From Solicoccozyma terricola (taxonomy: Eukaryota; Basidiomycota; Tremellomycetes; Filobasidiales; Piskurozymaceae): DNA of 64,000 bases. A program made the position numbers and the translations under genes. The DNA is taken from positions 847,446 to 911,445 of the forward strand of contig BCLD01000007.1 of assembly GCA_001600875.1 (NCBI GenBank), in the 5' to 3' direction. How positions within the stretch are numbered: the first letter of the stretch is position 1; each line of letters starts with the position of its first letter. Shown here one piece after another: positions 1 through 10,767 of the stretch. Under the pieces are notes generated by a model. That model was not told the DNA's origin. It saw only the letters and a program-made list of their open reading frames with translations, and searched no databases.

Positions 1-332
1 TGTTGAATATAGACGCATCCGGTCATAGAACAATAAGCAACAGGACTCAAGATGGAAAGAAGGTTGGAAGCACGAATGTCTCAAGGACTAGTGTGAGACA
101 TAAGGAAGTGAGACAGGGAAACAATGGATCTAAGTGCATTCCATTGTTATAGGTCAACAACACTATTGTTGACTTAGGCAGAAGGGTAACCGATTTCTCT
201 ATTGTTCTAAAGCCGCTCCTGCATCTATATAATCAGGGTAAGCGAGCTAGAGATTGTCGTTGTATTGAAGAAGCACCCATATCCAATACTTTCACCTGCC
301 TAACAACCTTTGTCGAACAACAGTTATCAACA
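1..332. repeat. LTR-like sequence (possible solo LTR or LTR end)
   Basis: The segment starts TGTTGA and ends TCAACA, a perfect 6-bp terminal inverted repeat with the TG...CA ends usual for LTRs. Inside it are a TATA-like TATATAA near 226 and a second inverted pair, GTCAACAA/TTGTTGAC, at about 153-174. No long ORF is present. The ends and TATA position are what I see; the LTR call rests on general LTR structure. The end is ambiguous because another TCAACA lies at 345-350, and the internal TCAACA (154-159) and TGTTGA (167-172) leave open two shorter elements of about 160 bp. No second copy lies in the window. Confidence 0.35.
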
Positions 333-643
333 AAGCCGAACCACTCAACAAGGCATCCGACTCTGCTGCGCTCCTTGCACTGCGTACTGAGATATCACAC
401 AGCAAAGATTACGTTGAGGATGTCGTCCGTCATGCTGCTGTACCTGTGGTGAGTTGAAGTTTGAACTCGGACTCAAACTCGAAAGCTAATTCTTGTTTAT
501 CCACACAGGTCACCACAGAAGTGGATGCCGCGCGTCGTCCTGGAGGCATCCCACCCTCCGACGAGGATGACGAGGATGATGAGGATGACGTTGCAATGGA
601 TGAGGATGACGAGGATGATGAGGATGATGGGGATGATGTATGA
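324..643 (+). pseudogene. 5'-truncated coding fragment with acidic C-terminus
   Basis: An open frame with no in-frame ATG runs to 448, where a GTGAGT donor starts a 60-nt intron. After the acceptor at 508 the same frame continues to a stop at 641-643. The joined product has a mixed helical-looking stretch (about 40 residues) and then an Asp/Glu tail encoded by GAT/GAG/GAC repeats. The fragment begins where the LTR-like sequence ends, so it may be the 3' end of a gene cut by a transposon or by a contig edge. No domain recognised. It could equally be a chance open frame; the in-phase intron is the main argument for it. Confidence 0.3.
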
Positions 644-1076
644 TCTGATCTATGATGATGATGTTCTCGACGGCATGCAAGCAATTGACCTTCTCAACAC
701 AGGCTCAAACGGTACAAAATTTCCAACACAGCAATGGATTGCGATGAAACGACTATGACACGGGTATCATCCGTAAACGTTATCCGCTCGCTGGTTTGTG
801 TTCCATGGTAGCCCCTGGAGGATCTGATCCTCATACTTGTTGACCCAATTTCTACTCATTTTATTCCCCCACCCCCGCCCGGGTTGTGGATGACGTAATA
901 TCCCTCCCCCACCTGCAAGCCAACCCGCTAGACGTCATTTTGCTGTGTTGTTGTTTCACCCCTTGACCATTCATCAACGTAGGGAACAAGTTTTGTGCGA
1001 CACTGGCCAGTATCGCTCCTATATACACCATTACGGACGACGCCATAACCTACCGCCTCCGGGCAACGACCGAACA
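644..1076 (+). promoter_or_regulatory. Upstream region of the F-BAR gene with two CRE-like sites
   Basis: No ORF here reads like protein. Two sites resemble ATF/CREB elements: TGACGTAA at 891-898 and GACGTCAT at 931-938, about 180 and 140 bp before the ATG at 1077. The remainder is pyrimidine-rich. The motif match is seen; function is inference. Confidence 0.3.
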
Positions 1077-4000
1077 ATGAACGCTTCATCAACGTCCCAG
1101 TCCTTCCTCACCCGTCGATCAAATTCCACCAACTCTCTCGCTCAATTCTACCACGATGCATCGAGTACAGATGGGACCGTTCGACGAGGGGAATTGGATT
1201 TTTGCAATGCTTTTTGGGGAAATGGAGATGCTGGGTACGAGGTGTTGATGGCGAGGCTGGGGGCGTCTGGACGGACAGTCGAGGAGTTGAAGGCTTTTTG
1301 GAAGGAGAGGTGGGTGACGAGGAGGGAAGGCTGCTGATTTGTGTGTCTCATGATTCCGTCACCACCAGATCGGCTATCGAAGAGGAATACGGCAAACGAT
1401 TGACCAAGCTGGCAAAGACAGGTTTGGGAAAGGATGAGATTGGGTAAGGTCTGGCCGGGGGTTAGACGCAATCCCGTGGTGGCCTCGCTGTGAACGCTCT
1501 GCACATCATTTACAGTGACCTCAAACAATGCCTCGACTCACTCCGAGCGGAAACTGAGAAACAAGCTGCGGCGAGAGTCAAGTTGGCTGCGGAAATCAAG
1601 AGGGATGTGGAGGTAGGTTGCTCGTGTGAAACAGCTGGAGCGTGGGATGCTGATGAGGAACGGGGTCGACAGGGTCCAACCAGTGAATTCGCTGGACGAT
1701 TGGCGAATCTGAAGAAGACGGTGGGTTTCGCCCGCTCTCGAACAGCGTCTGTTACAGACGCTGACCAAATCCCCCTGTCTTTACAGTACCAAGCGAATAC
1801 TGAGAAAACCTACAAGAGCAAATCAACTCTCGAGGCCTCGGTTGCCAAAGCCCGCGAACGCTATGAACAAGACTGTCTACGAATCAACGCGTACACTGCA
1901 AACTCCTCCATCGTCCAGGGCAAGGAGCTGGACAAATTGCAAAAGCAGATGGAAAAAGTGCAAGCGACCGTGGGTAATAACGAGAGGGATTTTAGATTGC
2001 AGGTCCGGACTTTGGAGGAGATGAGCTTGAAGTGGGAGAGCGAGTGGAAGGGGTTTTGTGATGTGAGTGGTGCCAGTGGTCTCTGGGGAGCAGATTACTA
2101 ACGAGCCTCTGCCGCCACAGCACGTTCAAGACCTGGAAGAGGAGAGAATGGAGTTTATTAAGGATAATGTATGGTTGTATGCAAACTCCGTGTCAAGCGT
2201 TTGTGTGACGGATGACGAGGCGAGTCGAATTGCCAGAAAACCCGATAGCGACATTGTCTGACCTATACACACGCTGTATACAGTCTTGCGAACGCATTCG
2301 AGTCACCTTGGAAGGATTCGAGTCTGCGAATGACATTGAATCGTTCGTAAAGAGCTATGGCACTGGAAATGTCATTCCTGGTGAGTTGACTGTGAATCCC
2401 ATTGCGCAATCGATGGTCACTGATACCTACCGCCTCGCCAGATCCACCGCCATACGTGGACTACTCCAAGGGTGAGATGTACAGTGAAAGGCCAGGACGA
2501 CAGGCAAACTTCACTCGCAACACCACTCGAGCGTCGGCACACCAACCACCAGGCACGCGCTACGAAGGACCACCCCCAGCTGACCTTCCGGCGCCACCAG
2601 TTGAGGAAACTAGGACTGCTCCACAACCTTCGGTCGACATGGTTGCCAAGGCGGTACCGCCTCCGAATGGATACTCGCAAACGCAACCGGCTCCATTCGG
2701 AAGCGCCGCCATGTCTGGAATGACGACTCGTTCGGTGGCAGCCGAAGACAGCCGAGCGGCATCATCTGCACCGCAACCCGCTCCCGCCACCGCTTTCCCA
2801 AGACCACCTTCTGCCTTTAGCCGTCCGACGTCCGCGGTAGACATGCGCAGTCCACCTCCTACCGGTCCCGCTGCGTTCCGACAGAATGGTGACATGACCA
2901 ACGAGGACGACGATCCCGTAGCTCGATCGCTCGCCGAACTGCGGCGTGACCCACCTCCCGCAGGCAGTATCCGTCGTGGCACGTCCACAAGACGACCTGA
3001 ATCCACTCACCCTGCATCTAGAAACAGTATCCAGGGTGTTCCTACGGCGCCTAGGTCTCCAGCTCCACAGTCGGTGGAGCAGCAGAAACCAGGCAATATT
3101 CGCATGTCCTATCAGGAGAATGTGCCGGGTCGCAACTCTGTCGATACCAGTCTGGTGCCTCCTACAGCTGGACATACCGCCGTAGACCTGGCTCGCTCTC
3201 GTGCTGAACATGAACACCGAGGCAGTAGAGGGTATGCCCAAGGACAATCCAGCGACTTCAACGCCGCCGCCAATGACGTAGTCGGCGCTCCACCACCCGG
3301 ACCCGCTGCCCCACGGGCGCCTTCTCCCGCATTCATGCAAGCCCCTACCCAGGCGTCGTCTCACATCGACAACGTGCTAGGCCAATATCACCAAGCATTT
3401 CCAGGCGAGAGGACAAGTCGAGGGCCATCGCGAGCGGGGTCCATCTCGAGTCGGCATTCGAGAGCTCATTCGATTCCAGGCCCAGTGCAAGATGTTCCCA
3501 AGTCTCCAGCCAGGGAAGGGTTTGTTGGGATTGGGTCGGGGAACGCAGCAGCTCGTGCACCTTCCCCTCGTGCACCTTCCCCATCTCCTGGTAGCAGAAT
3601 GGCTCCTACTGCTGCCGATTCATACCAACGATCGCATACCCCTGTGGGCCCGTACACTCAAAGTCCGCAGGGATATGGTCAACCACCCGCCCCTTCGGCG
3701 CAACCGCCCGCGCAGCCCCCGCAGCCGCAGGGAGCTCAACAATCGCCCTACCAGTCATCTACCATGCCGTCTCGCTATTCCACCTACTCTTCATCGCCTC
3801 AAACCGCGCCCTTGTCACTGAATAACCGATCTTCCATACAATATGGCTCTATGCCTTCCGCGACCGGTGCCCAGGTTCAGTTGCCGATGCAATACGCTGG
3901 CTCTCCCCAACCGGTGTACGCGCCGTACACTCCGGCAGTTGGATACGATCAATATGGTCGACCATTCTCGCAGCCATACGGAATTCTTCCACAAGGCTAC

Positions 4001-4941
4001 AATCCAATGGTCCCGCCTCCCGCGGCACCACAAGCCGCCGCTCCGACGGCAGCTCAGCAGTACGCAGCTGCAGTTGTCGCCCCTAACCAACCCAACGGGT
4101 ATCATCGACCCGTCAGCACCGGACCAGCGCAGTACCAATCGCCAACGACCACTCAACCGAGCAATCCTTATGCACGAGCTGCGTCTCCTGGTCCTGCGCC
4201 GGCTCAATTGCAACAACCTCCTCAACAGAACGTGTATGCCCGTGCAGCCTCACCAAACCTTGCAGTAGGTCATCAACAGCAACAGCAGCCACCGAATAGG
4301 TCACCGAGTCCAGTACCGCCTGTGGCACCTGCGGATGCTCCGCCGACTGGACAGTATTCAACAACCGGGCAGCCGATCTTGTTCTGTGAGTGGGATCGTT
4401 GGTTGCTGAGGAAGAGTAGTGACTGATGTTACCGCGGCCTGACCCGCCCTTGATCTCGTTGGCAGATGGTGCGTACTAATGAGAGGCGTCCTGAAGACGA
4501 TTCGTGCGACGGAGCTAATGCTCCCCCCCCCCCCCCCCACCACCAAACAGTTAAAGCGCTCTACGACTATGAAGCACAAAGCGGTATGTCTGTTCCGCCT
4601 TGTGGCACTCCTTTGTTCTCCACCTGATCGCCATCCCCTGCTGTTACAGACGCCGAGTTTGATTTCCAAGTTGGTGACATCATAGCAGTCACTCATACGC
4701 CAGCTGATGGATGGTGGAGTGGTGAGCTGGAGGTTGGACAGGAATCTACCGCGAGAACATTCTGCTGATTCTGCGTGTGGACGCCCAACGTCGTAACAGG
4801 GGAGCTTCTTGATGAAGCTAGGAGGCAGCATGGGAGGACTGACTTCCCGAGTAATTTGTGGGTGACGATGAATGCATGCAGGATGGGGACGCCACTAATT
4901 CCCCGACTGACCTACTCTTCCACAGTGTCTGTTTGTTCTAG
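1077..4941 (+). CDS. F-BAR and SH3 domain cytokinesis protein (Hof1/Cdc15/Imp2 type)
   Basis: Rebuilt as 13 exons and 1016 residues: 1077-1309, 1369-1443, 1516-1612, 1673-1720, 1787-2062, 2121-2219, 2284-2380, 2442-4385, 4466-4468, 4551-4583, 4650-4721, 4800-4857, 4926-4941. Residues about 30-305 form an FCH/F-BAR membrane-binding domain (FCNAFWG near the start, then long coiled helices and CERIR). Residues about 310-955 are Pro/Ser/Gln-rich and look disordered. The last 60 residues are an SH3 domain (ALYDYEAQS, DGWWSGELL, DFPSN). This order is that of the fungal Cdc15/Imp2/Hof1 family, which scaffolds the contractile ring and septum. Intron 2220-2283 has a GC donor, and exon 9 is only three bases. 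The start is the first ATG before the FCH domain. Which paralog it is cannot be decided here. Confidence 0.9.
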
Positions 4942-5275
4942 GATACACGGGGGATTTGCTCATGTCTTGGCTATATTATACGAGGTATATTTTCACGAGG
5001 GTATATACGAATACGATGCAATGCGATGCTATACGAGAGGGTAGTGGCGACATGACCCCACATCGAAGCGCATGAGGGCGACGAACATGCTGTTGCTGGC
5101 CATTCGCGCACATTCTCACGCTGGTCACCCCGTCGTGCAATCCTGAGAAACCTCGAAAACAAATTCACCCCCCCCTTCCCCCCTCCTGACCGCGACGCTG
5201 AAAAATCTTCCGACTTCATCTCAACTTCATCCCCTTCTCACTTCTCAATACTACCAACACTCGATCTAATATAAA
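4942..5275. other. Intergenic region, no gene seen
   Basis: About 330 bp between the F-BAR gene stop and the RNA-binding protein start. It must hold the 3' UTR of the first and the promoter of the second. The last 100 bp are C/T-rich up to AAAATGG at the start codon. No other structure noticed. Confidence 0.5.
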
Positions 5276-7869
5276 ATGGCTGCCAAGGTTTACGTCGGTG
5301 AGTGTCTTACCCTTCGGCGCCGTTCTCCCCGTCCGCAGCTGACGTGTGGTCTCTCCTTGCCTCGCAGGAAACTTGTCGTGGAACACCACGGATGACATCC
5401 TCCACCAGACCTTCTCCCAGTACGGACAAGTCACCGACGTTCGTATCCCTTCCCACAATCCGTTCTTGCTTGATCAGCACCCGGCTTGTGTGGTTTCTTC
5501 CTACACTGTATACTGGGAACGGATTATATTGATGCGTTTTCTCTTGCTTTCCGTACATGTCTCGTTTTTTCCTTATATTCTCTTCGTTGGGCGTTGGAAA
5601 TCGTTTGGTTGCTTTGGTCTCGGTTCGTCGTTCCCTGCATCGTCTTTCACCCGTTCTTCCCCTTTCCCCTTGCCGTCTTTGTTACGTGCGTTTCCGTCCA
5701 TCTCTTCGTCGCCGTCGTTCTTCAACGTTTTCTCTTGCGTCAACGCTACCATTGATCTTCGGTCTCGGATCCGCTACGTTGATATGATCTTGCGTTCTCG
5801 TCCGGCGTGATGTTTCTCTGTGGTTTTATGGCCTTTCAAATCTCGCTACATCCTCTCGCATCTCCTATCTCGATCTCGATCTTCGATCTTCATTTTTTTT
5901 TTTTTCCTCGCGTCGATCTCGACGTAAACAACAAATACCCGGCTCCTTTCTATCGCCTTTCTTCTCTACTCTACTATCGACTCCTCACCCATCCCCGCCG
6001 CCTCTCCTTATCTCCAACCCTCGCCTCTTGTCATCTCCGCGTTATTACAACTCCAACAGTGCATCGTCATGAAGGACCGAGAGACTGGTCGTTCAAGGGG
6101 TTTCGGTTTCGTCGTACGTACTCCCCCTTCTCTCGTCCCTCTTTTCCCCTTCAGGACCATCCGGTGCTCCATCCCTCGCCCTCCAATGCATCATGTCTGC
6201 TTTTCCAACCTCTGCATCTTCCCTGCATCTTCCCTTCTTCTTTCTTTCTTCCTATTATGTCATCCGCTTCATCCAATCATCGCACAGTCGCTAACGACGT
6301 TCTCAAACTCCTCTCTTCCTATATTTCCAGACCTACGCCAACCCAGCTGAGGCCGATGCTGCTATCGCCGGCATGAACGAGCAAGACCTCGATGGCCGAA
6401 ACGTCAGGGTGAGTGTGTCACGATGGAGACTTTTCAACCATGGATTCAATTTTCTGAAACCCCCGCTTTTCCTATTCTTTCCTTAGGTCAACCTTGCCAA
6501 CTCCAAGCCTCCCGGTGGTGGTGGTGGCTACGGTGGTAGCTCCGGTTACGGTGGTGGTGGTGGTGGTAAGTCGATGACATCGTCTTTGTTCACAACCATC
6601 CCATTCGTTGACACTCTCCTTTTCTTACAGGTTACGGTGGTGGTGGCAGTGGCGGTTACGGCGGTGGTGGTTACGGTGGTGGTGCTCAAGGTGGTTACCA
6701 GGGTGGTGGTGGCTACCAGGGTGGTGCCCAGGGTGGTTACCAGGGTGGTGCCCAAGGTGGTTACCAGGGTGGTGCCCAAGGTGGTTACCAAGGTGGTGCG
6801 TATGGCTTCGCTGCTACTCTTTCCCGTCGTGACTTTGCGTGGCGTGGTGGTTTCGGTGCGGTTTTTCTCATGCTTTTGATTCTCTTTTCCCTTTGCGCTC
6901 GCTCTTGTTCCCTTTCGATGTCCCTGTCCCACACATTGTCAACTGCTCGGCTTTTGCGTCTCGACTCGATCTTGTTTTGATCATGTCGCCGTCGGTTCTA
7001 TCTCATCGGTTCTTTCTCAATGGCGTTTTTTCGACTCGCGGCTACTCTTCGACTTTTCTTGAAAATGTTATCGACTCGGTTATCGCGTTTGGAATCAGCA
7101 GGCGGCTACGGTGGTGGTCAGGGTGGCTACGGCGGTCAAGCTGGCTACGGTGGTCAGGCCGGTACGTCTCACTTTCCTTGTGTTTTGTAATCTTGGATTT
7201 TCGCCGGCTTCAGGCCTGGGCGATGGTGTTGAACTGGTCTTCGTCCACGACGGGGATTCGGATCAATTGCTCGCCGCTCTTGCTCATGGTTCCTTTTGCG
7301 AGCGTTTTTTGATGCGGAGACTTAAAAAGTTCTTTGGTCTTGTTTGTTTTCTCGCATGTTTTGACTTTTTTTTTTACAACCGTGGCATCGACCCTCATCT
7401 TGTCGCTCTTATCCGCTCGTTACGGGGTGCTTCCCGGTCTCATCTCGGTCTTGATCTTGTCCGACCCACGGTGGTTTTCACCGGTCGCCTTTACTGGCTT
7501 TTGATCGTACTATTCTCCCGTTTCATCGGGTCTTGCATCGTCACTGCACATCTCCAGGCTACGGTGGTTACAGCAGTGGCAGCTATAACGAAGGCGTTTA
7601 TGCTGGTGGCTATGCCGACTCGAGTAGGGGTCAAGGTGGGTATGCAGTTGCAGATCTTTGCCTGCGTGCTTTCGCTGGTGGCTGGGATGGTGTGGCGATT
7701 ACATTTATCTGTGAATGATTGAAGCTGACTGCTCGCTTTCTCGTTGCATCTCTTTTCACTACAGGTGGTGCCCAGGGCGGTTACGGTGAGTTTCCCATGT
7801 TTGTCAACGTCGTGATATTCAATTGACCCATAACTTTTATCTCCTCCAGCCGGTGGCCAGGGCTACTAA
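5276..7869 (+). CDS. Glycine-rich RNA-binding protein with one RRM
   Basis: Ten exons, 215 residues: 5276-5297, 5368-5438, 6060-6113, 6331-6408, 6487-6565, 6631-6795, 7102-7161, 7558-7635, 7765-7785, 7850-7869. Residues 1-82 are an RRM: RNP2 is VYVGNLSW, RNP1 is RGFGFVTY, with CIVMKDRETGRS between them. The rest is a low-complexity Gly/Tyr/Gln tail with repeated GGYQGGAQ units. The layout matches small glycine-rich RNA-binding proteins (plant GRP7, animal CIRBP type) that act in RNA processing and stress. Intron 2 is 621 nt and introns 6 and 7 are about 306 and 396 nt, long for this genome and pyrimidine-rich. Intron 2 has a GTTCGT donor. All tail exons begin and end in phase 1, so skipping would keep the frame. 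Confidence 0.9.
6676..6800 (+). repeat. Tandem 24-bp coding repeat in the glycine-rich tail
   Basis: Near-identical 24-bp units encoding Gly-Gly-Tyr-Gln-Gly-Gly-Ala-Gln repeat about four times within exon 6 of the RNA-binding protein. They differ mainly at CAG/CAA. This is a typical slippage-prone low-complexity coding repeat. Confidence 0.7.
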
Positions 7870-8222
7870 GCGCCTCGTCCCCCCAGTTACTCGGTTCTCC
7901 TCCCCTCTCGATTTCTCAAGATCTAATTGTGCAACTTTTTCCCGTTTGCTGTGTGGTATCGCTTGAAACAGAATCTCAAAAGTAACTGGTAGTCTGAATA
8001 GGATAGTCAAGGAAGATGTAAAGGTGTGCTCATGTGCGGCTCGACCTTTGGTATGACATGGAAAAGAGACCAGCCCCCGATGTTTCGCTGCACGTGACCG
8101 CCCGAGACAACAGCAGCATCTCGCTCAGATGGATGGGCGGGTGGGTGATGGATGCATGGGAGGATAGTGTCCATCTCTCTCAGCACCTTCAGCCACCTCT
8201 GCCCACCCCACAGCACTCCATC
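7870..8222. promoter_or_regulatory. Intergenic region with a CACGTGAC E-box before the USP39 gene
   Basis: About 350 bp. CACGTGAC lies at 8091-8098, 125 bp before the chosen USP39 start. The USP39 frame stays open upstream to 8034, so an earlier ATG is possible; the Pro-rich start at 8223 was preferred because the upstream codons do not read like conserved protein. Confidence 0.35.
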
Positions 8223-10369
8223 ATGCCATCATCTCCTCCTCCAGGCAGACCACCATCACCGCCCGTCGGTCCGTCTCCCGCTAAACGGCTGAAACTCATG
8301 GACAATCCCGAGTCCGAGGCTGGTCCATCGAGGTCCCCTCCGCCTCCTCCGCCTCCGCCTCCCGCAGATCACCTGAGTAATGGAGATATAACAATCGCAG
8401 ATGGTGCAGGAAATAGCAACGGGAACGACGTATCGGTGAAAGAGAACGAAGTGAACGAGGAGGAAGAGGACGAGGACGAGGACGAGGACGAGGAGGACGA
8501 AGGGGACAACGGAGACGACTTTGCAAAGGAGGAAGAGGACTTGACGAGAAAGGACATGTATCTTGATACGGTTAGTCCACAAGAATTACTGATCTCTCCA
8601 TGGCGATCATTCACCTCGTCCCCCATCGCAGATCTCCCGCTCCAACCTTGACTTTGACTTTGAACGGCTCTGCTCGAAATCTCTCTCCAACATCAACATT
8701 TATTGTTGTCTCGTATGTGGAAAGTATTTCCAAGGTAGAGGGAAAGGAAGTTGGGCGTATCGACATGCTGTGGGTGAGAATCATAGGGTGTGGGTGAATC
8801 TGCAAACGGAGAAGGTGAGTCATGTAGTTTCTCTGAGCGGTTGGCCATTTGATGACCCGATCATGTGCTTTTCAGTTTTACGTCCTTCCCGAAGGATACC
8901 TGGTGTCAGACCCATCTCTCAACGACATCATCCACGTCCTAAACCCCCGATACACGCCATCCAGCCTACCTTCCCTATCTCTCCTACCATCTCGCCCATC
9001 ATTTACACTCGCTGGCACTCCTTACCTACCCGGCTTCATCGGTCTGAACAACATTCGAGCAAACGATTATGAAAACGTGATAATTCACCTTATATTACAC
9101 GTCCCACCCATTCGCAAGTTCCTCCTTGATCCAAACACTCCGCAATTACTCGACACTGCCAAACCACCTCCAACGGAACTCGTGAAACGTCTAGCTCAAC
9201 TCGCGAAGCGCGTATGGAATCCAAGACTGTTCAAAGCTCAAGCGAGTCCACACGAGTTCTTGCAAGAGGTTCTGAAGAGGTCTGAAGGGAGATACAAGAT
9301 TACGGAACAAGGTGATCCTGTAGCGTTCTTGGGATGGTTGTTGAATACGTTGCATAGGGATTTGGGTGGAAGTAAGAGATCGAATTCAAGTATCATCTAC
9401 AGAACTTTCCAAGGAGAGGTCCGGATACAGACGCAAGACGTCATCATCAACAAGCAGCTAGCTAGACCGGCGTTTGACATCAGTAGAGGTGCGTCGATCT
9501 CTCTTTCACCCAATCCCCTTACACATTCAGTTATCCTGACTCCGTACCCTCCTCACAGACATCAAAACCATCCGCTCACCTTTCCTCTTCCTCGCGCTTG
9601 ACCTCCCACCGACCCCGCTGTTTCAAGATTTGAATGAAAAGAAAATCATCCCTCAAGTCCCGCTCTCTGCCATTCTTTCCAAATTCGACGGCATTTCCAC
9701 TCAAGAATCCGGGAATACCTTGAAACGACATCATCTGACGAGATTACCTCCGTATTTGATCCTTCACATCAAACGGTTCACAAAGAACAACTTTGTAGAG
9801 GAGAAAAACCCGACGATTGTTAATTTCCCGCTGAGGGGCGTGGATTTGAGAGATTGTGAGTGGGGAACTACCGGAAAGCACGCAAGGAGTGTGATTGGCT
9901 TAGTTTTTTCTTTTCTTTTTTTCTTCGTATCAGACGTCGACCCTAAACCTTCCGACCCCATTCAATCGCTATATGATCTCGTTGCCAATATTCCGCACGA
10001 TTCCACCGCGGCATCAACCAGCAGCGCGGGCAAAGGACCAGGAGTGACCAAAAAGTCGGATCCCAAAGATGAAGGAGAGACGAGTTGGAAGGTGGGTGTT
10101 CGTCGGTAACCCTACAAGCCATTATCGCTGACATTACGAGGTCGTCGCAGATCCATCTTCGTGCCGGCGGCGGTGGTGGAGACTCGGAGAAATGGTATGC
10201 ATTACAAGATCTCCAGGTAGAGGACGTTAGAAAGGAGATGGTATTCTTGGGCGAGACTGTTCTGCAGGTGAGAGTTATTGAAAGTTGCTGCTTTGAAGGA
10301 CAAATCCGGTGTACTGACGGTGATATTGCGCAGGTATGGGAGAGACGAGATTTGGCACCACCTGTATAA
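8223..10369 (+). CDS. SAD1: USP39/Sad1-like inactive ubiquitin-protease-fold splicing factor
   Basis: Seven exons, 583 residues: 8223-8570, 8632-8814, 8876-9488, 9559-9855, 9934-10091, 10151-10267, 10334-10369. A Pro-rich and then Asp/Glu-rich N-terminus precedes a UBP-type zinc finger (CCLVCGKYFQGRG, later RHAVGENH) and a USP fold (PGFIGLNNI, LILHIKRF, KWYALQDL, VWERRDL at the end). In active USPs the GL-NN region carries the catalytic Cys; here the sequence reads RANDY with Asp near residue 241, as in USP39/Sad1. The protein is therefore expected to be a non-catalytic component of U4/U6.U5 tri-snRNP assembly. Family assignment is strong from motif order; lack of catalysis is inferred from the missing Cys. 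Confidence 0.93.
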
Positions 10370-10767
10370 AAGCTTGGTTATAGCCATTCACCTGCACGCG
10401 GATTCGCTTGACGGCTAGGATCATTCGACTAAGTCAGACCACTCCCGAACAGAGACGTCTTGTAGGGTGTCTGAAGCGGAAGCCTGCGATTCCAACTGAG
10501 AATCGTTGACTGAGCATCCTACATCGGTATGCGGTGGTTGGTTTGGGGTAAGGACTCGTTGATACTCCATGTGCCATGTGGTGCCCGCCAGCGCTGCGCG
10601 TTTGCTTAGGATTAGCCGTTATCCCGACCAAAATGTCGCGTTGCACAGCGTAGACGATGAGTGGTGACATCGTCTTGAGCTCCAATACAGTCAGTTGCAA
10701 AGAGTATAGCAGCTCGGTAAAGCCCCACCCAGTTCACGCATACCGACCAACCATCAACGCACTCGGA
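10370..10767. other. Intergenic region, no gene seen
   Basis: About 400 bp before the acetyltransferase. The acetyltransferase frame is open from 10657 with an ATG there, so up to 37 more N-terminal residues are possible. Confidence 0.4.

Noticed and set aside
430..684. Poly-Ser ORF on the minus strand
   Set aside because: Complement of the GAT/GAG/GAC acidic repeat; the plus-strand acidic reading with an in-phase intron is more plausible.
6546..6932. Thr/Val-rich and Trp-rich ORFs over the glycine-rich gene
   Set aside because: Out-of-frame shadows of the GGT/TAC repeats in the RNA-binding protein.
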